Shown here one piece after another: positions 47,014-58,269 of a DNA stretch of 64,000 nt. How positions within the stretch are numbered: the stretch's first letter is position 1; each line of letters opens with the position of its first letter. This DNA comes from Paralithodes platypus (lineage: Eukaryota; Arthropoda; Malacostraca; Decapoda; Lithodidae), in NCBI GenBank assembly GCA_032716605.1, contig CM064573.1:6586739-6650738 (forward strand), written 5' to 3'. The notes below the pieces were generated by a model. The model worked only from the letters and a program-made list of their open reading frames with translations. It had not been told where the DNA came from and ran no database searches. The translations under genes were made by a program, and so were the position numbers.

Positions 47014-48977
47014 GTAAAACAAACCCGAAAGAATTCTATAGTTATATCAGAAAGAAAAAAGTAGTTACTTCAACTGTTGGACCGTTAGTCGATGAAAATG
47101 GAGAATACACCAAAGACGAAGTACAAATGAGTAATGCCCTCAATACCTTCTTTGCATCAGTTTTTACAACAGAAGACCTCCGTGATATCCCTACACCATC
47201 GCCGATTCAGATTGATAATTCAGATGTTCTAAGCAATATCACCGTTACAGAGAGAGAAGTATTGAATTGTTTAGATAAACTCAAGGTAAATAAAACGCCT
47301 TGACCTGATACAATCTCGCCTAGAGTTCTGAAGGAAGCTAAGGATGAGCTCTCCAAACCACTGACATTACTATTCAATAAATCCTTGCAGTCTGGAACTA
47401 TGCCTGATCAGTGGAAGCTAGCCAACGTAACACCGATATTCAAAAAAGGCAGCAAATCCCTACCCAGTAACTATCGTCCAATTAGCTTAACCTCAATTGT
47501 ATGTAAAATGCTAGAAACGGTCATACGAGACAGACTCGTAAATCACTTAGAGGAAAATAACATACTTAAAGATACTCAACACGGCTTTCGTAAAAAACGT
47601 TCCTGTTTAACAAACCTCTTAGACTTCTTCCACGATATCCTCAACCTCTACGATGAGAGTAAAGCTGTAGATATTATATACCTTGATTTTCAAAAGGCCT
47701 TTGACAAAGTTCCCCACAAACGTTTACTGCTAAAACTAAAAGCGCATGGAATACAAGACGGTGTGTTGAAATGGATAGAAAATTGGCTCAGCGACAGAAA
47801 GCAAAGAGTAGTCATAAACGGTAAGGCATCTAAATGGACCAATGTAAGTAGCGGGGTACCCCAGGGATCGGTACTAGGACCAATTCTCTTTCTAATTTAC
47901 ATCAACGACATAGATGAGGGCCTCACCTGTACAATCTCCAAATTTGCTGATGATACAAAAATTGCAAATAGCGTACTCTCAAAAGAACAAGTTGACGATA
48001 TGCAACACAATCTAGATAAATTGTCATGTTGGGCCCAAATTTGGCAAATGAGTTTCAATGCGGATAAATGTAAAGTACTACATATCGGATACCTAAATGA
48101 GAAAGCAAACTATTCGATGAATGGCACTCAGCTTAAGAATGTAAACAGAGAAACCGACCTGGGTGTAACAATATCGAGTAACCTAAAACCGAGTCAACAA
48201 TGTTCAGAAGTTGTTAAGAAGGCAAACAAAATAATTGGCTTTATAGGCAGGTCATTTGAGCATAAATCCAAAGAAGTTATCCTAACCCTTTACAATTCCT
48301 TAGTCCGCCCTCTTCTGGAATACTGCGTTCAATCCTGGTGCCCTTATTACCAAAAAGATATAAACAAGCTAGAACGAGTTCAACTTAGAGTTACCAAAAT
48401 GATACCTAGCCTAAAGAACAAACCATACGAAGAGCGTCTTAGAGAATTAAATCTATTTCCTTTAACCCAGCGCAGATTAAGAGGTGACTTAATTCAAGTG
48501 TTCAAAGGCATCGACAATATGAACTGTAGTAAGTACTTCACTATCGACCAATCTACTTACACGCGGGGAAACGGTTGCAAAATTATTGGTAAATCTTTTA
48601 ACTCACACGAATCTAAGAATTTCTTCTTCAATCGAGTTGTCAACTTGTGGAATGGGCTTCCCCGAAACGTTATAGACTGCATCACCGTTGATTCATTTAA
48701 ACTCCGCCTAGACAAATATCTCGCTTCAAACCCGCGACTGACTGCGTTTGTAAATTAATAACTTTATTTTATCCCCCCCTCAGTTACTAACCCATCTGTC
48801 CCCTACTAACTTCCTAATCCTGCCACGGACATTACTTCCAGGGCAGTAATTCCCTTTCCAATGTTCCCTTACCCACTCTAAACCACTGTTTGGACACTTG
48901 ATCCTCAGTGTTTTGGAGGACAAGCAACCTAGAAGGGTCACTAGATCTGTTGTTGCTTGATTTCCTTTGTACTCCTT

Positions 48978-48982
<5 letters not shown>
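47013..48982 (+). mobile_element. CR1-type LINE, 5'-truncated, near-intact RT
   Basis: Plus-strand element that begins after a CT tract inside the region preceding the RT and ends with a 3' untranslated region (48759-48958) plus cctttgtact units, before another CT tract. The 3' region is also present as a separate truncated copy at 8631-8824 in the reverse orientation, and an inner piece of the ORF recurs at 54236-54335. The short tandem 3' tail instead of poly(A) is usual for the CR1 group. Confidence 0.88.
47020..48758 (+). pseudogene. CR1-type reverse transcriptase, one premature stop
   Basis: The frame reads NPKEFYSYIRKKK, then LNCLDKLKVNKTP, then a TGA at 47301-47303 where the family has Gly (the usual K-x-P-G-P-D), then continues to 48758 with no other stop. 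RT blocks: NYRPISLTSI, QHGFRKKRSC, YLDFQKAFDKVPH, SGVPQGSVLGPILFLIYIND, KFADDTKI (FADD at 47943-47954), MSFNADKCKVLHIG, DLGVTISS, ending in RVVNLWNGLP and SFKLRLDKYL. Endonuclease is absent through truncation. A single nonsense change suggests a fairly young copy. Confidence 0.92.
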
Positions 48983-49042
<60 letters not shown>

Positions 49043-49200
49043 CACTAAATACCAATTAATCAACACATTAGTCACAGTAATAACCATAAACAATGATCAC
49101 AACCATAGTCTCTCTCTCTCTCTCTCTGGACAACAAATACCAATTAATCATAACATTAGTCACAGTAATAACCATAAACAATGATCACAACCATAGTCAT
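48983..49200. repeat. CT tract and 88-bp tandem duplication
   Basis: CT tract about 48983-49038. The block aaataccaattaatc to cacaaccatagtc occurs at about 49047-49108 and again at about 49135-49197, with CT runs in front of each. Confidence 0.85.
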
Positions 49201-49221
49201 GGACACAAACACAATTACCAT

Positions 49222-49282
49222 CATCCTGCACCGCTAGTGCATGTCCGTCATGTTACATTTCATGCACTAGCGGTGCAGGATG
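49222..49282. repeat. Perfect 22-bp inverted repeat, 17-nt loop
   Basis: Arms 49222-49243 (begins catcctgcaccg, ends gtgcatg) and 49261-49282 (begins catgcactag, ends gcaggatg) are exact reverse complements. Not low-complexity. It could be a short hairpin RNA precursor, a tiny foldback element, or a cruciform-forming site; no promoter or terminator evidence. Confidence 0.9.
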
Positions 49283-49392
49283 TCATTAGGTTAGTACATA
49301 AACGTGGAAGGTAACATGCAACTGTGGTGACGTCATCGGTTATTGGAATAATCGTGAGGAACATAAACCACCTGGAAGGAATAGTAATTGGA

Positions 49393-49632
49393 CAACATCA
49401 GATATGCAGATGACACTGTGTTGATTGCAGATTCAGAAAAAAAAATCGAGCAACTAGTAGAGGCATTGACACAGGAGAGCGAACCTAAAGGTTAAATATC
49501 AACAGCAAGAAAACAGAAGTCCTAGTTATTTAAAACAAAAACAACAATTAACTCCTAAGGTGACTGTAACGGTGAAAGGAAGAGTGCTATCACAGGTGGA
49601 GAAGTACAATTACCTAGGAAGCAAGTGAAAAT
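49393..49632 (+). pseudogene. LINE reverse transcriptase fragment around the YADD box
   Basis: Plus strand reads IRYADDTVLIADSE (catalytic YADD), then a charged helix, a GLNIN-like block split by a TAA, KKTEVLVI, and VEKYNYLGSK. The order matches RT domains of RTE/Jockey-type elements. Several stops and frame changes; about 240 bp, with no recognisable parts on either side. Confidence 0.7.
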
Positions 49633-51293
49633 ATTCCGAGAGTCGGTAGAGAAAGAGAGAGTGTGAGAGAGAGAATCAGTGTGTGTATGTGTGTGTAGAC
49701 ATGCAGTCTAGATGTGTACATGTGTAGACATGCAGGGAAGGAGTCTTGGAGCCAAACTGCTGACAGTGCAAGTGAGAATATTCAGTGAGGCGATCAGGAG
49801 AGAGAGAGAGAGAGAGTGTGGGTGTGTGTGTGGGTGTGTGTTGGAGGGGGGGGGGGGGTACAAGACGGAAACACAATTGTTTAAGTCGAACACGAATATT
49901 GACTGGAAATACTATTCTTAAAGTTACACAGAACATATCAAACAATAGATGAAAGTAAAACTTGGGTATAATAGATGATTTCACAAAATTATGGAATGTT
50001 GTGTTGGAGTTAAGTTGGTTGATAAGAGATCTGCTGTGATCGATCATAAGTTTACATTTGCTCAACGACGCCATCCAAGATCAACTGGTATAAACAGTAA
50101 TGATTATAAATATTAATAGAGTCTGACAATTGTTTTGTATTGTCCGCTATGACCCATATCTTGCCATCAACCACAAGAATGTCGGACGGGTGGCTTCTGT
50201 GAAGGCGCCTATTTGTGGAGTGAAAGTAATTCAGTACAATGTGAAGAAGTCAAACCGTTAACATGTTATATATTTATGGGAATCTTTTAAAACGTGTATA
50301 CTGTATATTGGGAAGTAGCCTCGACCACAATACATAGAATATACAGTATATTGCTTGTGATAGACGTATATTAAATGATCTGGTATTAACCTATTCAATT
50401 ACTTAACCCGTCCAGCCCCGGCTAGTTTTGTAATGTTTGTTCACCAGAACCCGGCCGGTTTTCAAAAAATGGTTTTATTCCAGAAACAATAGCGAATGGG
50501 TTAGGAATGAAGGAAAAACCACGAAAAACCGCTCAAAAAGCTTAAAGAATGGTCCTACAGAGCCCCTGAAAACGTATTTTACAAGAGTAAAAAATTTAAG
50601 GCAATTACCCCAAAAAACCAGGTTATTGCGCGCTCACGCGCACGCACGTGGACTATGAGAGTTTTCAACCATCGGCACGGTTGCGTTGGATACGTACACA
50701 GTTCCCATACAAATCTGAGCCCTCTTGAGTGGCTACACCTGAGGTTACGGTCGGCGCAATTAGGGTGACCCGCCAGGCGCGTCTCTGGGGCTGTGCGTTA
50801 CATACTCTATAAAGTAGTTATTCAATACCACTTCAAATAACCAGTACCGTATTTTGCTATTAACTTGAGTTACAGTTCAATAATCCAGTTGTGACCAGCC
50901 ATATCAATTTTGGCCAACACATTTTGATCACAGTACACTATACATATTACCAGAACAAAGAGATCAAATAAACGGAAAATTATAGTAAACTTACCTACAT
51001 CATCTACCTGCCAAGAAGAGTAAGAATTCTTGGATTGTGTGTATTTATATAACAATATTTTACATGGCCTACAATGAATAACATGAATTAAACAAGATAT
51101 AATGATAAATAAACATAGTAAACGCCAGTATTGCATGTCGTGTTATCTCGCTCAACATTATATTTTCTGGAAGCCCTCCCAGTGTGTTTGAGATTTGTCC
51201 CGTCCTGGTGAGATCAGTGTAGGCTTACCGTTGCTCTCTGATACACTGTTATCACCAAACATTGTTGGCCTGCCTGAGATCATATATATATAC

Positions 51294-51346
<53 letters not shown>

Positions 51347-51470
51347 GTGTGTGAGAGCGTGAGACTGAGAATTACGAGGAGTTACAAGGAATAGTTAGGA
51401 TCTCTGAGACCTTGCGGCTCATTCCGGGGAGATACTCGTAGTGAAAGGAGAGAGACTGTTTAGTGGAATA
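49633..51470. other. No gene recognised
   Basis: GA/TG runs at 49650-49700 and 49800-49850, a G run near 49848-49858, then AT-rich DNA. The segment 50400-50800 is less AT-rich (gcgcgctcacgcgcacgcac near 50627) without identifiable content. TG/GA microsatellite near 51299-51350. Confidence 0.5.
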
Positions 51471-51670
51471 CACTCACTACAGAGTGTGCAAAATACTATC
51501 TACTCTCTTCTTAAACTGCTCTACTGTAGAACTGTGTGCACCTTCTGAGGGCAGTTTGTTCCAGGTAGAACATAATTCTTATATATGAAAAAGTGTCCAC
51601 AAATACTAGTGCTGAACCTTTTCAATTATAATTTCCAGCCATGGCTACGTTTTGTATTCATATTGAGCCT
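51471..51670 (-). pseudogene. CR1-like LINE ORF2 C-terminus
   Basis: Minus strand reads WNKLPSEGAHSS, VEQFKKRVDSIL, the usual end of a CR1-type ORF2, with further upstream DNA matching the fragment at 14665-14790. Different family member from the element at 47 kb. Confidence 0.7.
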
Positions 51671-51718
51671 ATGCTTTTAAATGGGTTTAATAAACCCCTG
51701 TGACTCATTTCAATCCAT

Positions 51719-52094
51719 TTAAGGGGACAGTGTTTTTTTTTTCTTTTTTTTTTCTATCAATTAATTTATTCATTTATGTTTTTAGTTTCCTCGCAAGACC
51801 TCCATCAAGCTTGGAAAAACACCCCCTAGACCCCCTTCAAGATAATACTGTACATCTTTCGGTAGAAAAAATGTCCCGACCGATGACCAATTTTTCTTAA
51901 AATTACAGGCTCGCTATCGCTAGCCAGGAAAATATCGACACCTAAATGGCACGAAAGGTGTTAATACTGACAAATAAATGGGGGCTTAAAGTAAAACTCG
52001 TCAAACTATTGGGCCGAGCATCTTAAAATCTAAAAACCAATGGGGTTAAACACGAGGGAGAAGGGGGCAGAAAAAGCGGCCCATCCCCCCTTAA
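51719..52094. mobile_element. TTAA-bounded foldback/MITE-like element, copy 2
   Basis: Begins ttaagggg and ends ccccttaa. Shares ggctcgctatcgct-gccagg and atcgacacct with the element at 16024-16339, while the arms are more diverged and the left arm has a T-rich expansion (about 51732-51752). No coding capacity. Confidence 0.5.
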
Positions 52095-52241
52095 CACCTG
52101 ACTCAGCCAAAATGTCCGTAACAATTGTTATCGCGCTTATTGTGGCGTATTCCTGGTGTGATCATTTATAATGCTTAGTTTATAATAGTTAATGTAGTTG
52201 CAGGTTATTATATGCATCCTGTAATGTTGTAATGGTATTGT

Positions 52242-52328
<87 letters not shown>

Positions 52329-52769
52329 ACCAGGTAGTCAAACTGGTGAGAGCACAGGTTCATGTACAGTTTATTGATGAATTATTTGTTTGATTTAGTT
52401 CTTAGAAGTTGATAATACCATTTATGCACATTGATATTTTTCATAAACACAATATAGTGGTCATATACAGCCAGAACTGTACTGTTGTGTACCTGTCTAA
52501 CCTTATCCTTTCTCTGAAGCTTAATTTATCTAATGTACAGTTGTATGTCCTCAAACAAGATATCGTACTCCCGGTTACAACACTAACGATAGACTGCATA
52601 GCGAACGTGTATTAACCCGAGTATACCAATTGCCAACCTCGTCATTCTTGTCATGTCTGTAAATGGTTGTGAATCTGTAACAATAGAGCCAGGGGGGTTT
52701 ATTATACAACATAAGAGGTAGTTGCCAAAACGTTGTGTGTCCGGGTATTTGTTGTTATTTTTGGTTGTG

Positions 52770-52834
<65 letters not shown>
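52095..52834. other. GT and AT microsatellites, no gene
   Basis: GT tract about 52241-52324 and AT tract about 52771-52832; the DNA between shows no supported feature. Confidence 0.6.
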
Positions 52835-52836
<2 letters not shown>

Positions 52837-52905
52837 TGCAGTGGTGTAGTTGATTAAAGCGTCGGCTATCGTCCTGACGGTCGGCGGTTCGAAGCCCACT
52901 GAGAG
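52835..52905 (+). mobile_element. tRNA-like sequence, probable SINE head
   Basis: gcagtggtgtagttgatta (box-A-like), gcgtcggctatcgtcctgac (anticodon-arm-like) and ggcggttcgaagccc (box B). Spacing between boxes fits a tRNA-derived polymerase III promoter. The acceptor stem does not close by eye, so it is more likely a SINE head or tRNA pseudogene than a working tRNA. Confidence 0.5.
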
Positions 52906-53332
52906 ATTAGAAATATATATATAGTGAGTAGGATAGATAAAATCTATGATAACAGAGTTACGAGCGGTCGTATAACAGACTTTAGACCATACAACCTCCC
53001 CCCCCCCCCATACACACACAGACACACAATACAGATACTGGGATCTGTGTACATATGGGAACAAGAGTACAGTAGTACACTCATATAGGTGATATATTAA
53101 AGAAGATACCTGCGCGTTAATAAATACCGATCAATATTTCAGAGAACAATGTAATAGGAGGCAGTCACCAGTAATGTAGCTAGATAATTATGATGTATTT
53201 GGTTTCCGGCAATTTATAATTCTAATTCTACTGATGTTTGCTGCATTTTCTGTCATCCGTTCTTGTTATATGTTCTTGTATGTATTACTTTCACCTTCAA
53301 CCCTAGTGTGTGTCTGTCATCTTTCTATTCCT
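52906..53332. other. No gene recognised
   Basis: Contains a C run near 52999-53008 and AT-rich DNA; no supported feature. Confidence 0.45.
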
Positions 53333-53875
53333 TCACTGATTGTGTTGTTGTTGTTGTTCCCTAAGCTGCCTGGCCGAACAGCCCCAAGGCCCCAAGCAAA
53401 GCTAAGGCCATAACCGAGCGCCCCCACAGAACCCTCCCTGCTTACCACAATAAAGCCTGGGTGACCAAAGCCACTCCATGGCGGGGAGCTGAGGAGGGTG
53501 CGGAAACGCCCGGGAAACCAAGGGAACCCAGGGCCCTGTGCCCCTCAGCAATTATGAACAGAAAGTTGAGGGGCAAAGGAAAAATGTGACGCTTTGGCTT
53601 CCAATCTTGGTAAATTGGGAGGTCAATCCACGGAAGAGACGCCGTCAATTGAGATCTAGAAAATATATAAGTAAAAGGAACAGTCAGAGTAAGCTATGGG
53701 TATGGCAGAGATCGCTCAGTTCTCACTCTGATAGACCTGCCCATCACCACATGACTAGAACCCAATCCTCTCAGCATCAGCTAGGAAAGGCCCTAGAAAG
53801 CCGCCTTTGGCGGGGGGATAGCTCCCCTATTTCAACCCCTTTCGGGGTTGGGCACCCGCCATCACTGATTGTGTT
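53333..53875 (-). mobile_element. Non-autonomous element (about 515 bp) sharing the LINE tail
   Basis: tcactgattgtgtt occurs at 53333-53346 and 53862-53875, a 14-bp target duplication. On the minus strand the insert starts ggcgggtgcccaaccccg and ends ggggctgttcggccaggcag, cttaggg-aac, AAC run, identical in form to the end of the LINE at 37965-41909. Upstream of that last roughly 40 bp I find no similarity to the LINE. The head has strong hairpins: aacccc-gaaa-ggggtt (53834-53849) and ccgcc-aaa-ggcgg (53801-53813), and the first ggcggg can also pair with cccgcc. No ORF of note. Best read as a SINE-like passenger using the LINE machinery, or a 5' truncation of an unrelated subfamily. Confidence 0.8.
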
Positions 53876-54099
53876 ATATATAACTGTTGTTTCATGTTCA
53901 TCAGTCCATTTTTAGTTCTTCATAATTCTCCCATCCTCTAAGATACAGTCTTTATTCTTGTGTTGGCTTCTCATTATTTCACGAAAAAAATATAATTGAA
54001 CTTTTTCGTGTGTATAATTTCCTCGTTAATCATGAACCTTTACAGCGTACAATATTATTATAATTAACTAGTATAATTGTTTACTATATACCTGTCAGC

Positions 54100-54161
<62 letters not shown>

Positions 54162-54235
54162 ACGTATGTATGTATGTATGTATATGTGTGTGTGTGTGTG
54201 TGTGTGCGTGCACTCGCGCGCTCTGGGTTAAAGGA
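53876..54235. other. GT microsatellite, no gene
   Basis: GT tract about 54103-54160 and further TG/TATG runs to 54210; nothing else supported. Confidence 0.6.
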
Positions 54236-54335
54236 AACATTTAATTCTCAGACATTCCTTGTATGGTTTGTTTTTTAGACTAGGTATAATTTTGGAAACT
54301 ACGTTGAACTCGTTCCAGTTTGTCAAAATCTTTTT
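54236..54335 (-). pseudogene. CR1-type RT fragment
   Basis: Minus strand matches the segment of the CR1 ORF at about 48365-48455 (IPSLKNKPY block). About 100 bp only, immediately before a GA run and repeat R5. Confidence 0.75.
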
Positions 54336-54363
54336 GAGAGAGAGAGAGTGACAGTGAGTACAC

Positions 54364-54540
54364 ACACACAGTAATGCAACAGACCAGGCAGACCAAAAAA
54401 TTATGCGGCACTGTTTGTTTAAGCCAATTCCTGGGAGGTGTTTGTTTTTCCTTCGCCGATGAGTTTTTCCGTCAGTTTGGTCTTTTGTCAGTCGCCAATG
54501 TACATTTACGCCGGCTTTCCACTCAACTGTTATCGTCAAC
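54364..54540 (+). repeat. Dispersed repeat R5, copy 2
   Basis: Matches 20894-21059 in the same orientation, with a few indels (for example extra tggg near 54433). Confidence 0.8.
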
Positions 54541-54795
54541 TATTTATTAAATCTTGTATTTGTAATATTTGATTGTAGTTTCCGACACTTTCCAAAAGTT
54601 ATATTGGGAAATGTTATTGGACAAATGCCGATGAAAGTCTCAGGAGATCTCCATTTGGAGTAAAATTTAAGTTATTAAATTCAATAAGCATACAATATGC
54701 TCTGCAGTCTCTCTTTCTTCGCCGCAATGTTGCATATCTCACTATTCTACTGCTATTACAATAATCAGTGTTCCTCAGAGTTCTCTCAGTGTATA

Positions 54796-55280
54796 GGGGA
54801 GGTGTGGTGGAGTGGTCTTGCCACTGGACTGGTAGTCCAATGTACCCGGGTTCGAATCCCGATATGTCAATGGGAAGATATTATTGGGCTAGAATTTCTG
54901 TTTTACCTAATATCAGTGCAATACCACAAAGCCCACCGAAACGCCAACAAAATACCCTCATTGTTCCCTGATAAAATAGCACTGTGTGAATATTCCCATA
55001 TTCAAAATATGCTACGAAGGGGCAATGCCCTTGCTCAATAGGTGGAGTTCTGAGAGTGAGGGTCCGAGTCTAGGGGTGAAACAGTGAGGCGCAGAGGCGA
55101 AGCAGCTTCAGAGATAGGGCTACTTTGAGCCGTCAGAGGGTGCTTCACATGTCTCACTCCCTGGACTGGAACGAGATCTCACAGGCTTCACCGTGTTGAG
55201 CGGTAGAATGTACATGCTCTCAGCTTATGCCCAAGAGGGAGTAGTTGGAATATAGAAGAAAAAAAATAAAAATTAAAAAT
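54796..55280 (+). mobile_element. tRNA-Ser-related SINE, full-length copy
   Basis: ggggaggtgtggtggagtgg, ggactggtagtcc, gggttcgaatccc form the tRNA-like head; the body continues through gaaacgccaac, gctcaataggtggag, cttcaccgtgttgagcgg and agtagttggaatatag to an A-rich tail. Colinear with 21627-22108 (inverted). It lies next to the LINE C-terminal fragment at 55285, so it probably inserted at or beside it. Confidence 0.82.
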
Positions 55281-55284
55281 ACCA

Positions 55285-55560
55285 CCCCTTCTTCATAGAG
55301 CACGTAGCACCCGTCTTGCAACACAATCCCAGCCCTACTCTGTGCAACTCTCCAACCCAAGAGTGAAACGTTATTCTCAATGTTTTTTCTATTGAACAGC
55401 TGAGCTCTGGAACTCTCTCCCAGAATCAGTCTTTTCCTCTTCCTATGATTTATATTGCTTTAAACTCTGTGTGTCCAGGCATTTTGGCTCGAGCGTCCCT
55501 TGATTTTGGCCCTGTCACTCCTTCAACTCTGGGGGAGGCACTCGCCACAGGTAATTCTCT
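55285..55560 (+). pseudogene. LINE ORF2 C-terminal fragment
   Basis: Plus strand reads FY-stop-TAELWNSLPESVF, SSSYDLYCFKLCVSRHF, the recognisable end of a Jockey/CR1-type ORF2 (LWNSLP motif), with at least one in-frame stop. Upstream part is replaced by the SINE. Confidence 0.6.
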
Positions 55561-56590
55561 TTTGTCTCCCTTACTAACAAAGGAAACAAAATCCTGCAGA
55601 TTCTAAGCTTGCCACCTATCCAGTGTGCTTAGTGCATTGGCTGAGAACAGGTGTATGTACATAGAAAAGGTCTATTAGAAGCTGAAAATCAACGAAAACA
55701 GGGCCACGTATCCATTTTCTCTAATCCATGCTATAGTATTTTCTTGTAACAAAATTATACCGGTATATTGCTGTCCATAAATCAATGTTCGCTATGCAGT
55801 ATATAAATACTGAATGTATGCAATATAGCGTTAATTTGTTTTATGTTGGTCTTCCAAGTAATACAGATGTATAACATTAAATCATCTGCAATAGAATGTA
55901 TCTCATCCCAACAAACAAACAAGCAGACACAGAGATCCGATGTAGTAAAGTTGTGTTGGTATTGTGGTTCTCCTCCACACTGATGCCTTTCCTACATTAT
56001 GGTAAAGGTTTCCACAAACTCTGTGGTGTTGTGGAACCTTTCACGGATATTGACCCCACAATATTAGATCTGGTCTGGTACTTTGGTTTAGGTTTTATTC
56101 TTTCTTGTTTTTGCTCCACAGCGTGTGCACATAAGAGAGAGTGTGTGTGAGTGAGTGTATCTGTGTGTGTGTTTTTAAGAAGGAGACAAAGGACAAAGCT
56201 GTCTGTTTCCCTTCCAGTTATAACATAGAAGTAATCTACCTTTGAACCTTCCACCCTCTCGTCGTTCTTCCTCTCTCCATCTGTATTGTCACCTCCACCT
56301 GACTATCATCTCTACAGAGTCGTTTGTATTTATATAACTTGGGGATTATGGTTTTCCATCTAAATTTCCCGGGATGACTACCCCTTCATCTCTTTGCAAC
56401 ATTTAGTCATTGGATCCTTGATAAGAGTAAACGAATACGCGGCTTGAGTTTTGTTTAACATATTTGTTTATATTAAGTTAAAGACAAATAAATAAATAAT
56501 AAGCGTCTACCAAATAATGTGTATAATATAACCATCCATCTTTTAATACAACCTATACCGATAGGAATATAGTGATATACTAGGAGGATA
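55561..56590. other. No gene recognised
   Basis: AT-rich. On the minus strand this follows the BEL integrase region and would be expected to hold a 3' LTR; I could not find a sequence here that repeats near 61.5 kb, so no LTR is called. Confidence 0.45.
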
Positions 56591-57067
56591 TCAGTTCATT
56601 AATTGAGCATATAGCCGCTGAGGACGAAGATTACTGTCATCCCGACTAGCAGCAGACTGCGCTGGTGCGTCCGCACCGGCGATACTATCTGCAATAATCT
56701 CGCCCACATCTTCACATTCCTGTTCAATAGGATACAATTTAGCAATCGGACGAGTGGTAATACCGGTAGAGGTTTTGACCTGTGCGACTCTAACAAGCTG
56801 ATCTAGGCCCGGAAGTAATTTTAGGACGAGACCTAATCTCCAAAACAAACGAGGACCCTCATTGTGTATCAGGACAACGTCGCCTACTTTGGGCCAAGAT
56901 TTACCCTTGTTTGTTATTAAATTAGTATGACTTTCCCTTAGAGACAGCAGGTAGTCAGTCGTCCAGCGCTTCCACAAATCATTTGATAATTTACTGACAT
57001 AATTATATCGCGCGGAGACGTTGTCTACAACGTACAATGAGGGATCCGTGATTTCATCGTCGTTCAT
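56591..57067 (-). pseudogene. BEL/Pao integrase C-terminal (DUF5641-type) domain
   Basis: Reads LWKRWTTDYLLSLRESH, GDVVLIHNEGPRLFWRLG, LVRVAQVKTSTG, TTRPIAKLYPIE, the pattern of the DUF5641 domain at the end of BEL/Pao polyproteins, then an acidic and polar tail to a stop at 56591. Probably binds DNA or chromatin. Confidence 0.88.
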
Positions 57068-57071
57068 CGGT

Positions 57072-58268
57072 TCAGGAAACAGTCTTAAGTCTACGCCCGC
57101 TGGCCAACTGTGAAGGGGTAATAGGTACAGGATCCTCTAAATCTCCTGACACATATCCTAATGGTCTGTCATTCACAGCCGCCTCCAGTTCTGTTAGTAT
57201 CGTAGTCAACTCTGTAAGTGTGACTGAGGCACGACCCAGTACCTTTTTCAGTCCTGCCTTAACTGTGCTGATTGTTCTCTCCCAGATCGCTCCAAACCAT
57301 GGAGCTCTGGCTGGGATAAACCTCCAATCACATTTAAATTTACTCAGATGTTGTTTGAGTTGAGGATCATCTAGTCTTGATTTAAATAATTTGGCAGAAC
57401 CTACAAATGTGGTGGCATTATCGCTGAGCATTAATTGGGGATAACCTTTACGACTACAGAACCTCCGGAAAATGTGCATGAAGGTTTCGCAAGATAAATC
57501 AGGAGCAACTTCTAAATGAATAGCACGTGTTACAGCACAAGTGAACAATACTATATAAACCTTTTCAATAGTACCGCCCCCACCCCTCACAGCCAGTGAG
57601 CCGGAGTAGTCCACGCCTGTGACCTGAAATGGTTCCACCCTGTTAATGCGGAAATCAGGTAGTGGAGGAGATGGCTGCAACCCATAGCTTTTGCCCTGAA
57701 AGCGCTTGCACACGACACACTTCCTAGTTACTGACTTCACTGTTTGCCGCATTCTCGGAATCCACCATCTCGTTCTCAGATACGAAACCACATATGCCAC
57801 CCCATAATGCAAGCACAATCTATGAGCATTGTCTATCAACAGTGAGGTTAACCTGTGTTTGTTTGGAAGAAGGATTGGAAACTTAGTATTATAATCTATC
57901 TTAGCCCTTTGTAGTCTCCCTTTACATTTAATGATCCCTTGATCCAAAAATAACCCCAACTGTTTAATAATGCTACTCTTAATCTTATTGTCAGTGGTGC
58001 TAGTGTCAAGTTCTTGTCGCTCATTATGGTAAACTTCCCTCTGTGCTACATCTATTAAAGTGACTTCAGCTGCTCTTAGTTCCGGTACTGTAAGTATTCC
58101 ATGATTCTGATCCGACCCCTTCGATTTGGCTTTCAGATTACCCACGTAGCGCTTCACCCATGCCATGATGCGTACTAGTCCCTCATACGAACTATAGCGA
58201 GGCCATTCTATTACATGGGTCTCGTTCGAGGGAGTGTCCGTAGAGGTCGCAAACATTTGTTGAACCAC
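57072..58268 (-). pseudogene. BEL/Pao integrase
   Basis: Open over 398 codons. Zinc-binding HHCC region around LCLHYGVAYVVSYLRTRWW and CVVCKRF; catalytic core with Asp in VTGVDYSGSL, Asp in LMLSDNATTFVG and Glu in WFGAIWERTIST. The D-D-E triad is intact. It joins the cDNA to host DNA. This is the best preserved part of the element. A stop and frame change at 57072 separates it from the C-terminal domain. Confidence 0.9.
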
Positions 58269-58269
58269 A

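Noticed and set aside
55561..56590. 3' LTR of the BEL element
   Set aside because: No sequence here is repeated upstream of gag (61.4-62.6 kb) as far as I can see by eye, so an LTR cannot be supported.
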